Source: Bradyrhizobium sp. 200
GTDB taxonomy: Bacteria > Pseudomonadota > Alphaproteobacteria > Rhizobiales > Xanthobacteraceae
Length of the DNA: 64,000 bases
Reading direction: 5' to 3'
Assembly (NCBI RefSeq): GCF_023100945.1
Contig: NZ_CP064689.1
Coordinates: 2,710,001-2,774,000, forward strand
In this document: positions 1 through 8,780 of the stretch, piece after piece
Position numbering within the stretch: the stretch's first letter is position 1
How the letters are laid out: every line of letters starts with the position of its first letter
Notes under the pieces: model-generated
Told to the model about the DNA's origin: nothing
The model's input: the letters and a program-made list of their open reading frames with translations, nothing else
Databases searched by the model: none
Position numbers and translations under genes: made by a program

Positions 1-88
1 CGTCGCCATCGGCGGCGAAAGCGGCGGAAGCCGTGGCCAGGACGAACATGGTCGCGAGTGCTCTTGAGACGTGAGGGAACGCACGCAT
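1..88 (-). CDS. Exported protein, N-terminus only
   Basis: The reverse strand opens with an ATG at 88 and runs off the left edge of the window. The 29 visible residues form a typical Sec signal peptide: a basic start (MRAFPHVSRA), a hydrophobic core (LATMFVLATASAA) and an AFA cleavage motif followed by ADGD. It is divergent from the TpsB gene at 218, with about 130 bp between them. Only the signal peptide is visible, so the function cannot be given. Confidence 0.7.
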   Translation of the reverse strand, partial: MRAFPHVSRALATMFVLATASAAFAADGD

Positions 89-217
89 GAAACTCTCTCT
101 GATTGCCGCTTTGTCCCGGACGCTATCGGAAATGTTTCAACATTGAGTGAGTGGAACCGGCGAACTGCGAAGGCCGCGTTAACGTTTCATTGACCATAAA
201 ATTCTATTAAAAATCAG

Positions 218-2011
218 ATGGGTAGGGGTTCCCGTAACGATTGGCGCTTGGCGTCCGTACTTCTACGGAAGCGCTTGTGTACGGCTTTATCCCGGCACCG
301 TCTGAGCACCGCAAGCGTCGCGCTGTGGACCGTGATCGTCTGCCTTCCGGCGCAGGCGCAGCATGCGAACCAGCCGGGCTATGATCCGCGGCAGACCGAA
401 AAGCGTTTTGAGGACCAACAGGAGGGGCAGCCTTCCGCTGCGCGATCCCGGTTGCCGATGCCGGCACTGGCTCGGCCGGAAGTGCAGGGCGATTCGAAAC
501 CACTGTTCGTGCTGCAGCGTGTTTCCATCCGCGGCGCCGCCGCGATTCCACTGGAGCGGCTGGTGACGGCGTATCAACCCTATGTCGGGAAAAAGGTATC
601 GCAGGCCGACCTCGCGGCCATCGCGGCCGCGGTCAGCGAAGTCTATCGCGCCGCCGGCTTTCATCTCAGCCGCGCGATCGTTCCGCCACAGGACATCCAG
701 AGCGGCCAGCTTCATGTTCAAGTCATCGAAGGCAGCATCACGGAGCTGACGCTGAAGGGAGAAGGCGGCGAACAATTCGGCGTCCGGCCGATGCTCGATG
801 CCGTTCTGGCCGAACAGCCCTCGCGGCTTGCGACGCTCGAACGGCAGTTGCTGCTGATCAACGGACGGCCCGGTGTGCGGATCGAGGACACCGCGATCGA
901 GGAAATCGGCACCGCCAGCGGGCATTTTCGCCTGATCGTGTCGCTGAAAACCTGGCATGTTTTCATGTCATTCGGCATCGACAATCTGGGATCGCTTTCG
1001 GTCGGACCGTGGCAAAGCTACGGGACGGCGGCGTTCAACTCCTATCTCGCGCCCGGCGATTCCCTGGTGCTGAACCTGTCGACCACGCCCGGCGATCCGC
1101 GGCAGCTCGCGTTCGGCCGTCTGTCCTACGACGTGCCCGTCGGCACCGACGGCGCCCGCATCGGCGCGTCGGGCTACTACAGCGAGGTTTGGCCCGGCGA
1201 TTACCGCCGTCTCTACAGCGACAACATCAAGACCGAGTCGTTCGAAATTCGCGGCGGCATCGCTGCGCTGCAATCGCAGAAATCGAGCCTGACGCTGACA
1301 GCGGCGGCCGGATTTACCAATGCGTCCGAAAAGGATGTGTTCGGCCTGATCTATGCCGACCGTATCCGCACCGCCAGCCTCACGTCGGACTACCGGCTGC
1401 AGGACAATTTCGGCGGCACCAATTACCTGACGGTGAATTATCGCCAGGGCCTCGACATTCTCGGCGCCTCGCACCGCGACGATGATTATCTGTCGCGCGA
1501 CGGCGCGTCCGGCAAATTCTCCGCGCTGAATTTCTGGTTCACGCGCTACCAGACGCTCACCGATGCATGGTCGCTGAAACTTGCATCGGCCGGCCAGGTA
1601 GCGTCGGGACCGCTGTTTACCTCGCAGCAATTCTATCTCGGCGGCATTGCGTTCGGCCGCGGCTATGGCAGCGCCGAGATCAGCGGCGACAATGGTCTGG
1701 CGGGCTCGGTCGAGCTGCGCTTCGACCAGAAGACGAACCTTCAATATCTGAGCGGCTACCAGATCTACGGCTTCCTCGACAGCGGCGTGGCCTGGAACGA
1801 CGGCTACCGCCCGAGCGATGGCCTTTCGCTCACATCGGCCGGCGGCGGCGTTCGCTTCTTCCTCGCCGACGGGCTGCAGGCCGACATCGGCGTTGCCGCG
1901 CCGCTCACCTATCGCGCGCCCGACAATCCCACCCGCGGCGCGCGGGTGCTGTTCTCGCTTTCCAGCGCGCTGAAGCTTTGTCCGGTGCGGGCGGCGACTC
2001 GCTGCTTGTAG
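218..2011 (+). CDS. TpsB / ShlB-FhaC-family outer membrane transporter
   Basis: The 597-residue protein belongs to the two-partner-secretion transporter family, which exports a large TpsA exoprotein through an outer membrane barrel. A long basic N-terminus leads into a hydrophobic stretch and an AQA cleavage motif near residue 48. A proline-rich linker follows, then a POTRA domain at about 97-172, then the barrel domain. The loop motif FGRGYGSAEISGDNG corresponds to the Omp85-superfamily VRGY/F tetrad. The barrel strand ends at FSLSSALKL, but ten further residues (CPVRAATRCL) follow; in this family the C-terminal residue is normally an aromatic of the last strand. No TpsA gene is visible downstream, so the partner may lie to the left of the window or be unlinked. 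ATG at 218 lacks a strong ribosome-binding site. Confidence 0.88.
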   Translation: MGRGSRNDWRLASVLLRKRLCTALSRHRLSTASVALWTVIVCLPAQAQHANQPGYDPRQTEKRFEDQQEGQPSAARSRLPMPALARPEVQGDSKPLFVLQRVSIRGAAAIPLERLVTAYQPYVGKKVSQADLAAIAAAVSEVYRAAGFHLSRAIVPPQDIQSGQLHVQVIEGSITELTLKGEGGEQFGVRPMLDAVLAEQPSRLATLERQLLLINGRPGVRIEDTAIEEIGTASGHFRLIVSLKTWHVFMSFGIDNLGSLSVGPWQSYGTAAFNSYLAPGDSLVLNLSTTPGDPRQLAFGRLSYDVPVGTDGARIGASGYYSEVWPGDYRRLYSDNIKTESFEIRGGIAALQSQKSSLTLTAAAGFTNASEKDVFGLIYADRIRTASLTSDYRLQDNFGGTNYLTVNYRQGLDILGASHRDDDYLSRDGASGKFSALNFWFTRYQTLTDAWSLKLASAGQVASGPLFTSQQFYLGGIAFGRGYGSAEISGDNGLAGSVELRFDQKTNLQYLSGYQIYGFLDSGVAWNDGYRPSDGLSLTSAGGGVRFFLADGLQADIGVAAPLTYRAPDNPTRGARVLFSLSSALKLCPVRAATRCL

Positions 2012-2014
2012 CCG

Positions 2015-2422
2015 CTAGACCGGCTCATAGCTCTCGGCATTGCAGGTATCCTCGGCCTCGACCTTTTGGCGATCGGCGATCACGCCGCCGGAAATCTCGA
2101 CACGATAGGTCTGCGTGCCCAGCGGTTTGCCGGTCACCGAAACCACTTCGGCCTTGACGCATGCCGTCCAGCCCGGTCCGCGGAGGTTGGGGCGCGGCTC
2201 GGAAACCCGAACGCTGGTCGGCTGCGAAGCCGCCGTGAACACCGAGTCCAGTTTCTCCTTCAGCATGCGCTTGACGTCGGGCGGTGGCTCGAGCGCGGGC
2301 GGGTCGGGCGCCTTGGCGCGCATGAACTCGGGCACCGGCGAGCGGATGTCGGCAAAGCCGCAAGCCCCAAGCGTCAGCGCTGCGCCAGCCATCAGCGCTA
2401 TGTGAATCACGATCCGCCGCAT
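2015..2422 (-). CDS. Small lipoprotein of unknown function
   Basis: The 135-residue protein has a lipoprotein signal peptide ending in the lipobox LGAC, with the lipidated cysteine at residue 21. The mature part begins with a proline-rich linker and continues as a small domain with two cysteines (TACVKAEV and EDTCNAES). The gene converges on the TpsB gene with only three bases between the stop codons. No known domain is recognised. Localisation to the periplasmic face of a membrane is inferred from the lipobox. Confidence 0.75.
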   Translation of the reverse strand: MRRIVIHIALMAGAALTLGACGFADIRSPVPEFMRAKAPDPPALEPPPDVKRMLKEKLDSVFTAASQPTSVRVSEPRPNLRGPGWTACVKAEVVSVTGKPLGTQTYRVEISGGVIADRQKVEAEDTCNAESYEPV

Positions 2423-2642
2423 CCGAGGGCGTTTTTACCCCGAACACGCTGCGCGAGAACAGGGCATGTTGCCAGGATAATGATCCCGATACTGTGATTG
2501 ACATCACTGCGCGGGACTTGGGCCGGCGACAAGATCGCCGTTGAATGGAGCCCTTGTCACGCCCCAAACGGCGCGGCCGGCTTGAACCCTTTGGCTCCGG
2601 GCCATGACCAATCCGTAGCCTGTATTGCCGGGAGGTGGCACC

Positions 2643-4085
2643 ATGTTCCGTCACGCGCTGTTCACATTGATGATTCCCGCCGCGGTTGTTCTGGGAACAC
2701 CGTCGGCCTCTGCTGAAAATCGCCTCGCGCTGGTGATCGGCCAGTCCGCCTATCGCTCGGTGCCGGCGCTGCCCAATCCGGCCAATGACGCCAGAGCGGT
2801 CACGCAATTGCTGACCGATTCCGGCTTCGAGGTCTCGACCGCGGCCGATCTTTCGCAAGGCCAGATGCGGGAGGCGGTCAGCGACTTCGCCGGCAAGGTG
2901 GCGGCCAAGGGCGCCGACACCGTCGCCCTGGTGTTTTACGCCGGCCATGGCTTGCAGATCGACGGCGAAAATTTTCTGGTTCCGATCGACATCGATCCGA
3001 AGCGGGAAGCCGACATTCCGATCCAGGCGGTACGCCTCAACGACATCCTGAACACGTTGACATCGGTGCCGAGCAAGATGCGCATCCTGATGCTCGACGC
3101 CTGCCGCAACAATCCGTTCCCGGAGCTCAAGACCGCCGGCGGCGGGCTTGCCCTCGTCGATGCCAAGGTCGGCGCTCCCGGCACGTTCCTGTCGTTCTCG
3201 ACGTCGCCGGGCGCGGTCGCGGAAGACGGCTCCGGCTCCAACAGCCCGTATACGAACGCGCTGCTGGCGGCCGGCAAGGAACAGAACATTCCGATCGAGG
3301 AGACCTTCAAGCGGGTGCGGCTTGCGGTGAACAAGGTCACCGAAGGGCGGCAGACCCCGTGGGACAGCTCCTCGCTGACCGAGGATTTCCGCTTTTCGGG
3401 CGTGTCGGTCGCCGGGCCGAAGCCTGCGGCTGCTCCGAAGAAAACGGTCGCCGAGTGGACCCGCGATCTCAAGGGCAAGCCGGTCGAGGCGGCGAACGAG
3501 CTGATCGTGGCCGACGGCACCGACGAAGCGTATGAGGCCTTTGCCGGCCTCTTCCCGCAGACGGCGCTCGGACGGCTGGCGCGCGACTGGCTGGTCCGGC
3601 ACCGGCGCATGGTGGCGTGGAACGAGGCCGTGCTCATCAACACCGCGTCCGGATATCGTTCGTTCCTGACGAAATTCCCCGACAGCGATCTCAGCGCGAC
3701 CGCACGCAAGCTCGAACAGCGGCTGCGCAACCGTCCCGAGTTCACGCCGGCCGTTGTCGCCGCCAATGCCGCGCTGCCGCAAAACGTTGCGCTGACAGGG
3801 CCGATGTGTCCCTGCAACGTGCAGCCGCCGCAGCAGCCGCAGCCGCTGAAGGTCAATGTGCCGGTCAGGCGCGTCGAGCCGGATCCGCCGAAGAAGCGGG
3901 TCGATCGCAAGCCGCCGCGTCGGAGCGAGCCGGATGACGACGTCGTGGTCGTTCGCCGTCCGCCCCCGCGCGTGGTGTACGACCCGCCGCCGCCACCGCC
4001 GGTCAGCATCGGCATCGGCATTGGCCTCGGTGGGTTTGGCGGCGGCCGCGGCGGCCACTATGGCGGCGACCGGGGTAGATACTGA
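2643..4085 (+). CDS. Secreted caspase-family (peptidase C14) protein
   Basis: The 480-residue protein has a signal peptide (cleavage near ASA at 22-24) followed by a caspase-like p20 fold. The catalytic dyad is visible: histidine in FYAGHG (residue 102) and cysteine in LDACRNNP (residue 154). The SSxTEDFRF segment near residue 245 is typical of bacterial orthocaspases. The second half is a helical region, then a proline- and arginine-rich linker and a glycine-rich tail ending GGHYGGDRGRY. ATG at 2643 is preferred over the in-frame TTG at 2625 because GGGAGGT lies seven bases before it. Substrate and role are unknown; export to the periplasm is predicted. Confidence 0.88.
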   Translation: MFRHALFTLMIPAAVVLGTPSASAENRLALVIGQSAYRSVPALPNPANDARAVTQLLTDSGFEVSTAADLSQGQMREAVSDFAGKVAAKGADTVALVFYAGHGLQIDGENFLVPIDIDPKREADIPIQAVRLNDILNTLTSVPSKMRILMLDACRNNPFPELKTAGGGLALVDAKVGAPGTFLSFSTSPGAVAEDGSGSNSPYTNALLAAGKEQNIPIEETFKRVRLAVNKVTEGRQTPWDSSSLTEDFRFSGVSVAGPKPAAAPKKTVAEWTRDLKGKPVEAANELIVADGTDEAYEAFAGLFPQTALGRLARDWLVRHRRMVAWNEAVLINTASGYRSFLTKFPDSDLSATARKLEQRLRNRPEFTPAVVAANAALPQNVALTGPMCPCNVQPPQQPQPLKVNVPVRRVEPDPPKKRVDRKPPRRSEPDDDVVVVRRPPPRVVYDPPPPPPVSIGIGIGLGGFGGGRGGHYGGDRGRY

Positions 4086-4106
4086 AGTGGCAATAGGGTA
4101 ATCGAT

Positions 4107-4134
4107 CCCGCAAGCGTTGCGTTGCGCTTGCGGG
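4107..4134 (+). terminator. Hairpin between the caspase and PQQ dehydrogenase genes
   Basis: CCCGCAAGCG and CGCTTGCGGG form a perfect 10-bp stem around an 8-base loop. It starts 21 bases after the caspase stop and ends 6 bases before the next ATG. There is no T-tract, so it may be an attenuator or a structure over the dehydrogenase ribosome-binding site instead of a true terminator. Confidence 0.55.
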
Positions 4135-4140
4135 GGCAGA

Positions 4141-6177
4141 ATGCGAAATCCGGTTCGTCTGTTCACTATCGTCGCTGCCATTTTCTGTGCCGCCATTGCG
4201 CTTCCGGCTTCCGCCTGGGAGCATTGGGGCGGCGATCGCGGCGGATCGCGGTTTTCGCCGCTCAAGCAGATCACCCCTGACAATGTCGGCAATCTCGTTC
4301 GCGCCTGGGAGTTTCGCACCGGCGATCTCGACGCCCGCGCGCCCGAGGTGATGAAGCGGACCAAGTTTCAGGCGACGCCACTGCTGGTTGAAGACAGCCT
4401 GATCTTCTGCTCGCCGTTCAACGAAGTGATCGCACTCGATCCCGGCAGCGGCGCTCCGAAGTGGCGGTACGATCCGAAGATCTCGACCGCGCAGCGCCCG
4501 GCCAACCGCTACAATTGCCGTGGCGTGGCCTATTGGGTCGACGACAAGGCGACCGGGACCGCCGCCTGCCGCGCGCGAATCTTCATGGGCACCAACGACG
4601 CGCGCCTGATCGCACTCGATGCGAGATCCGGGATCCCTTGCGCCGATTTCGGCGCCAACGGCGAGATCAAGATCGATATCGGCATGCCGCTGGAATGGCC
4701 CGGCGAATTCCAGATCACGTCGGCGCCGGTCGTTGCCCGCGGCGTGCTGATCGTGGGTTCTGCGATCTCGGACAACCGCCGCGTCGACGCGCCGCTCGGC
4801 ACGGTGCGCGCCTTCGATGTGCGAACCGGCCAGCCGCGCTGGAGCTTCGATCCATTGGTGCACGACGGTATCACCGCCGGCAACGCCAACGTCTGGGCGC
4901 CGATGTCGGTGGACGAGGAACGCGGCCTGGTGTTCTTGCCGACGTCTTCGCCGAGCCCGGACTTCTGGGGCGGCAAGCGGCCCGGCAACAACGACTACGC
5001 CAATTCGGTGGTGGCGCTGCGTGCCGAGACCGGCGAGCGGGTCTGGTCGTATCAGACCGTGCATCACGATGTCTGGGATTACGATTTGTCGGCGCAGCCG
5101 ACGCTTTCGCGCATCGATACCGGCGCAGGCCCGCGCGATGTCGTGATCCAGCCGACCAAGCAGGGCTTTGTGTTCGTGCTCGACCGCGACACCGGCAAGC
5201 CGGTCTGGCCGGTGGAGGAACGCGCGGTGCCGCAAGGCGGCGCCGAAGGCGAGCAGCTCTCGCCGACGCAGCCGTTTCCGACCCACGTGCCGCCGCTGCT
5301 GTCGCAGCAGATTTCGGCCGACGACGTGTTTGGCCTGATTCCGTTCTGGGAAAGCCGGGCCTGCCGCGCGAAGGTCGCGGCGGCGCGCAACGAAGGGCTC
5401 TACACGCCGCCGTCGACGCAGGGCACCGTAGTGTTTCCGATGACCGGCGGCGGCGTGAACTGGGGCGGCGCGGCCTTCGATCCCGTCAACCAGATCCTTT
5501 ACGCCAACATTTCGCGGGCGATCCATATCGTCAAACTGATTCCGCGCGAGGCCACGCAAGGGTTCGATCCGCCGCCCGGACACGATTTTGGACGACAACA
5601 GGGCGCGCCGTTCGCGATGACGCGCGCGGTCGCGGTGTCGCCGCTGGGCTTGTTGTGCAACAAGCCGCCCTGGGGCGAGATGGTCGCGGTCGATTTGAAG
5701 GCCGGGAAGATCCTCTGGCGCTCACGCGTGGGCACCACGGAAGACCGCGCGCCGCTCGGCATCGCCTTTCCCTTCGGCACGCCGCTCGTCAATGGCGTCG
5801 CCGTCACCGCCGGCGGTCTCGTCTTCACCGGTGCGATGGATGCTTATCTGCGCGCCTTCGACGCGCGGTCGGGGAGGGAACTGTGGCAGGGCCGGCTGCC
5901 GGTGCCGGGTGTCGCCAATCCCATGACCTATCTGTGGAAGGGCGAGCAATATGTCGCGATCGGCGCCGGCGGTCATTCGGAGTCGGGCACGACGATCGGC
6001 GACAGCATGGTCGCGTTCCGCCTGGCGCGGCCAGGGGAAGCACCCTCGCTGTGGTCGCGCACCATCGACCGGCCCGGCGGGCGCTTCATGAGCGGAGCGA
6101 TCGCGGCCGCGTTCGTGATGCTGCTGATGGCGATGTTGATGTGGCGCTGGCGGCGGGGCAGGGTGGTCAAGGTATAG
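4141..6177 (+). CDS. PQQ-dependent dehydrogenase with C-terminal membrane anchor
   Basis: This 678-residue quinoprotein resembles the glucose/alcohol dehydrogenase family of eight-bladed propellers that oxidise sugars or alcohols in the periplasm using pyrroloquinoline quinone. It has a cleaved-type signal peptide (ALPASAW). Propeller repeats such as WEHWGGDRGGSRFSPL, LDPGSGAPKWRYD and YQTVHHDVWDYDLSAQPTL are visible, the last two being typical of membrane GDH-type enzymes. Unlike E. coli Gcd it has no N-terminal five-helix domain. Instead it carries a single C-terminal helix (about 645-667) followed by RWRRGRVVKV, so the enzyme should be tethered with its propeller outside. Substrate is not determined. 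ATG at 4141 is chosen over a TTG at 4117 inside the preceding hairpin loop. Confidence 0.9.
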   Translation: MRNPVRLFTIVAAIFCAAIALPASAWEHWGGDRGGSRFSPLKQITPDNVGNLVRAWEFRTGDLDARAPEVMKRTKFQATPLLVEDSLIFCSPFNEVIALDPGSGAPKWRYDPKISTAQRPANRYNCRGVAYWVDDKATGTAACRARIFMGTNDARLIALDARSGIPCADFGANGEIKIDIGMPLEWPGEFQITSAPVVARGVLIVGSAISDNRRVDAPLGTVRAFDVRTGQPRWSFDPLVHDGITAGNANVWAPMSVDEERGLVFLPTSSPSPDFWGGKRPGNNDYANSVVALRAETGERVWSYQTVHHDVWDYDLSAQPTLSRIDTGAGPRDVVIQPTKQGFVFVLDRDTGKPVWPVEERAVPQGGAEGEQLSPTQPFPTHVPPLLSQQISADDVFGLIPFWESRACRAKVAAARNEGLYTPPSTQGTVVFPMTGGGVNWGGAAFDPVNQILYANISRAIHIVKLIPREATQGFDPPPGHDFGRQQGAPFAMTRAVAVSPLGLLCNKPPWGEMVAVDLKAGKILWRSRVGTTEDRAPLGIAFPFGTPLVNGVAVTAGGLVFTGAMDAYLRAFDARSGRELWQGRLPVPGVANPMTYLWKGEQYVAIGAGGHSESGTTIGDSMVAFRLARPGEAPSLWSRTIDRPGGRFMSGAIAAAFVMLLMAMLMWRWRRGRVVKV

Positions 6178-6473
6178 ATTCCCGCAACAACTGCTCCATC
6201 GTCGTTCCTGTGAAAGCATGCGAAAGCAGGGACCTATACTCCGCGGCAGTTCTTGCCGGGGCCTGCTGCCCGATCCGGTCCGGATGCGGAACCATGATCC
6301 AGATCAAGATGGGCGCTCGACAGCCGCCCAAGGAATTCGCAGCAATAAGTTGCTCAACCCGTTTTCTGGGCTGGGCGCTTCGCGACTGGGTCGCCGCGCT
6401 GCTATGTGCGATCGGCCACCGCGACCCCAACCCCACCGCCGCTTGCGGTTCGGTGATCTGGAGCATGTCATCA

Positions 6474-7052
6474 ATGAAACGCTGTCTCGCTGCTTTCGCA
6501 ATCGCCGCCAGCCTGTTCGTACCAGTTACGCACGCCAACGATGCCTTGGAAGCCAAGGTGCGGGCCTACGTTCCGGTCGTCTCCCTCGCCAAAGTATGTG
6601 ACCTCAGGATCAATGACGCCACCTCAGGTGACCACCGCGCCATGCTCGAAGCAGTGAAATCCGACCCGAACGCCAACAAACTCGCCTACCGCCTCCATTA
6701 CGAAACGCAAACGGCCTACATCAAGGCCCGCGACGGAGGTCAACGGGTCGCCTTCTGCAAAGACTTCATCGCAGCCAACAGCCAATACGCCAAGGCGCGC
6801 TTCACCGCCGTGGTCGAGGACCACATGAGCGACGTCAGCACCAGTGTGCAGAAAGCGATTGCCCACAACGTCTGCGGTGCGCCCCCCGTCAAGCTGTCCA
6901 AGGCCGACTGGAAACCGTACGCGCAAATCAAAAAGATGCTTCAGATCGAGCATAAGTTGGCCAAGGAAAACGCCGAGACGAACGGCTGGAACGTCACCGA
7001 GGAAACGACGGCGGTCACGGAACAGTTCTGCGCGGCGATAAAAACCCGATGA
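6474..7052 (+). CDS. Exported hypothetical protein
   Basis: The 192-residue protein has a signal peptide (MKRCLAAFAIAASLFVPVTHA) and a mature helical domain with four cysteines (AKVCDLR, AFCKDF, NVCGAP, QFCAAI), suggesting two disulfides in the periplasm. An in-frame ATG at 6465 is an alternative start. It is read in the same frame as a long shadow reading frame overlapping the dehydrogenase gene, but the signal peptide marks the true beginning. The 296 bases before it hold no other convincing gene. No family is recognised. Confidence 0.7.
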   Translation: MKRCLAAFAIAASLFVPVTHANDALEAKVRAYVPVVSLAKVCDLRINDATSGDHRAMLEAVKSDPNANKLAYRLHYETQTAYIKARDGGQRVAFCKDFIAANSQYAKARFTAVVEDHMSDVSTSVQKAIAHNVCGAPPVKLSKADWKPYAQIKKMLQIEHKLAKENAETNGWNVTEETTAVTEQFCAAIKTR

Positions 7053-7194
7053 CAACGCCGACCCCATGGGCATAGACCGCGATTCAGCCTGCTAAACTCC
7101 GGTTGCAGCGTCAGCGTGAAGGCGGTCACTAAACGCAGCCCCAATGCTGTGAACTCACTTCCACGTTCAGCGGCATAGTGACGAGGTAGCGAAG

Positions 7195-7896
7195 ATGAGA
7201 GCGACTGAATGGCAGAACGTTGCCAGACATCTGAGGTCTTGGGCTCCGACCTTATTGGTCGCCGTTCTTCTGTTCGGTTTTGCGTTCATTGCACTGGAAG
7301 TGACCGAAGGAGAGCCTATCGCGTTCGACCGCTGGCTAATGGTCGCCTTTCGCCATGCGTCCGACTTGTCGAGACCAATCGGGCCGCCATGGTTGCTCGA
7401 CGTTGTGCGAGACATTACAGCACTGGGCAGTACCGCGGTACTTGCACTGCTGGTCACGATCGTAACCACGTTCCTCTTTGCCACAGGCAAGCGTCACGCC
7501 GGTTTGTTCGTCTTGACGACGGTCCTGAGCGGTGCCCTTCTCAATACCCTTCTCAAGCTTGCCTTTGCGCGAGCGCGCCCCGATATCGTCACTCCACTCG
7601 CTCAGGTCTCTACGCTGAGTTTTCCGAGCGGGCACGCAGCAAGTGCGGCTGTCTGCTATCTGACGCTCGGCTTGATGCTCGCTCAGACGCAAGCTTCCCG
7701 CTTAGTTCGCATTCATCTCATAATGACCGCCGCGATCCTGACCCTGTTGGTCGGTATCAGCCGCGTATATCTCGGAGTTCACTATCCGAGCGATGTGCTG
7801 GCGGGCTGGTGCTTCGGCATTGCGTGGGCGCTAACTTGCCAAATGCTCATGTCGTATTTTCAGCGTACCGGAAGGATCGAGCAGCCGAGTGACTAG
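7195..7896 (+). CDS. PAP2-family membrane phosphatase
   Basis: The 233-residue membrane protein has about six transmembrane helices and the three-part acid phosphatase signature: KLAFARARPD (KX6RP), FPSGH, and SRVYLGVHYPSD (SRX5HX3D). Family members dephosphorylate undecaprenyl pyrophosphate, phosphatidate or related lipid phosphates at the membrane surface. The exact substrate cannot be read from the sequence. The gene stands alone, with an AAG-rich weak ribosome-binding site before ATG 7195. Confidence 0.92.
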   Translation: MRATEWQNVARHLRSWAPTLLVAVLLFGFAFIALEVTEGEPIAFDRWLMVAFRHASDLSRPIGPPWLLDVVRDITALGSTAVLALLVTIVTTFLFATGKRHAGLFVLTTVLSGALLNTLLKLAFARARPDIVTPLAQVSTLSFPSGHAASAAVCYLTLGLMLAQTQASRLVRIHLIMTAAILTLLVGISRVYLGVHYPSDVLAGWCFGIAWALTCQMLMSYFQRTGRIEQPSD

Positions 7897-7950
7897 CCCT
7901 CGCCAGGCGGCATAGCGGACCATTGCGGTAGGTTCATTGGAACAAATGCG

Positions 7951-8040
7951 ATGCGTTCCTTTTTGGCCTTAGGCCTGTTGATCACCCTCTGTGCATCTGC
8001 CAGTGCGGCACCGGCGCGGCACTCTCGACACGTCATCGTC
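7951..8040 (+). pseudogene. Truncated secreted small protein (signal peptide remnant)
   Basis: The first 30 codons encode a good signal peptide (MRSFLALGLLITLCASASAA) and a basic RHSRHVIV segment. After HVIV the reading frame continues only as arginine-rich antisense of the neighbouring reverse-strand gene fragment. The start looks like the beginning of a small exported protein common in Bradyrhizobium (from memory), so I read this as a gene cut off at about 8035-8040. The open frame formally continues to 8175. Confidence 0.45.
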
Positions 8041-8185
8041 TATCCTGCATCGCGACTTGCCAATCGGCAGCATCGTGCTCGGCCTTCGGCAGCGCGGCGG
8101 TGTACTCGGCGGCATCGCGCAAGGTCAGCAATTCGCGCCCATCCGGCAGGACGATTGGATCATAGAACTGCTTGAACCGCGCCAT
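8033..8185 (-). pseudogene. Truncated small cytoplasmic protein
   Basis: The reverse strand encodes 50 residues beginning MARFKQFYDPIVLPDGRE and containing LLTLRDAAEYTAALPKAEHDAADWQVAMQ before an abrupt stop at 8033. The composition is that of a real protein. It resembles the first half of a roughly 95-residue conserved Bradyrhizobium protein as I remember it, so the second half appears to be missing. Its broken end coincides with the broken end of the forward-strand signal-peptide fragment. Confidence 0.45.
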
Positions 8186-8204
8186 TCAGCCAGTACCCAT
8201 GCGC

Positions 8205-8480
8205 GCCGAACCAAAGACGACACAGCAGTTGCCAGCACCGCGGCGTCAGGACCACACGACTTCGCCGTACGCGTCAGGCGCGCTCGTCTTGCGCGCCCTT
8301 CACGTCCATCGCATCTCACCGCACGTTCGTGACGATCGCGAGCCGCTCATCAATTGGGTGAGACGGGCGGAGGTATCGGACTGATTTGCCCGACATGTTA
8401 AGCGGAATATTTTGCGGGAAGGGCTGGGCAGGTTTTGACTGATTTGCCCATCGTGTTGATTTGTCGCAGCCATCTGTCGA
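8205..8480 (-). repeat. Degenerate dispersed repeat, Bradyrhizobium type
   Basis: This stretch has no convincing gene. It contains CTGATTTGCCC twice (8381 and 8439 areas) separated by an AT-richer palindromic part (TGTTAAGCGGAATATTTTGCG). It also contains CACGTCCATCGCATCTC followed by CACGTTCGTGACGATCGCG. From memory this arrangement matches a long dispersed intergenic repeat of Bradyrhizobium genomes, here in reverse orientation and partly decayed. Confidence 0.45.
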
Positions 8481-8780
8481 AGTTTCGCTTGTGCGCCAGG
8501 CGAAGCATCGGCCGGAACGTTTCTGCCGGTTCCCAGTTCTGTTATCGGAGACGGAATCCACGCGAGGAGCGGGACAGTCCCGGCTAAGGCCATGCGGTGT
8601 AACGCCCGCTTGGCCTTTGTCTTGTGGGCAGTGTCTTGTGGGCTGTCTCAGCGAGGAACCAGTGGCTTCATGCGGACTTGAATCCGCAGGCCAGTCTCCA
8701 AGCTGGCCCAGCACGGTCCCGCCGGTAAGCCCCCAACACGCCTGAAAGGTGGGGCCGTGCTCCAACTTCGGAGAAACGTA
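8481..8780. other. Intergenic stretch without a recognised gene
   Basis: Several short open frames cross this interval but none has a ribosome-binding site or a protein-like composition. GGAAC at 8514 followed after 16 bases by AGTT at 8535 resembles an EcfG-type stress promoter with one mismatch, though it lies about 240 bp before the next gene. Confidence 0.4.

Noticed and set aside
2423..4364. Very long reverse open frame opposite the caspase gene
   Set aside because: High GC content leaves the antisense frame open; the composition is not protein-like and the caspase motifs are on the other strand.
4461..6464. Long open frame overlapping the PQQ dehydrogenase
   Set aside because: It is an arginine-rich out-of-frame shadow of the dehydrogenase; only its last 192 codons, after a signal peptide, are a real gene.
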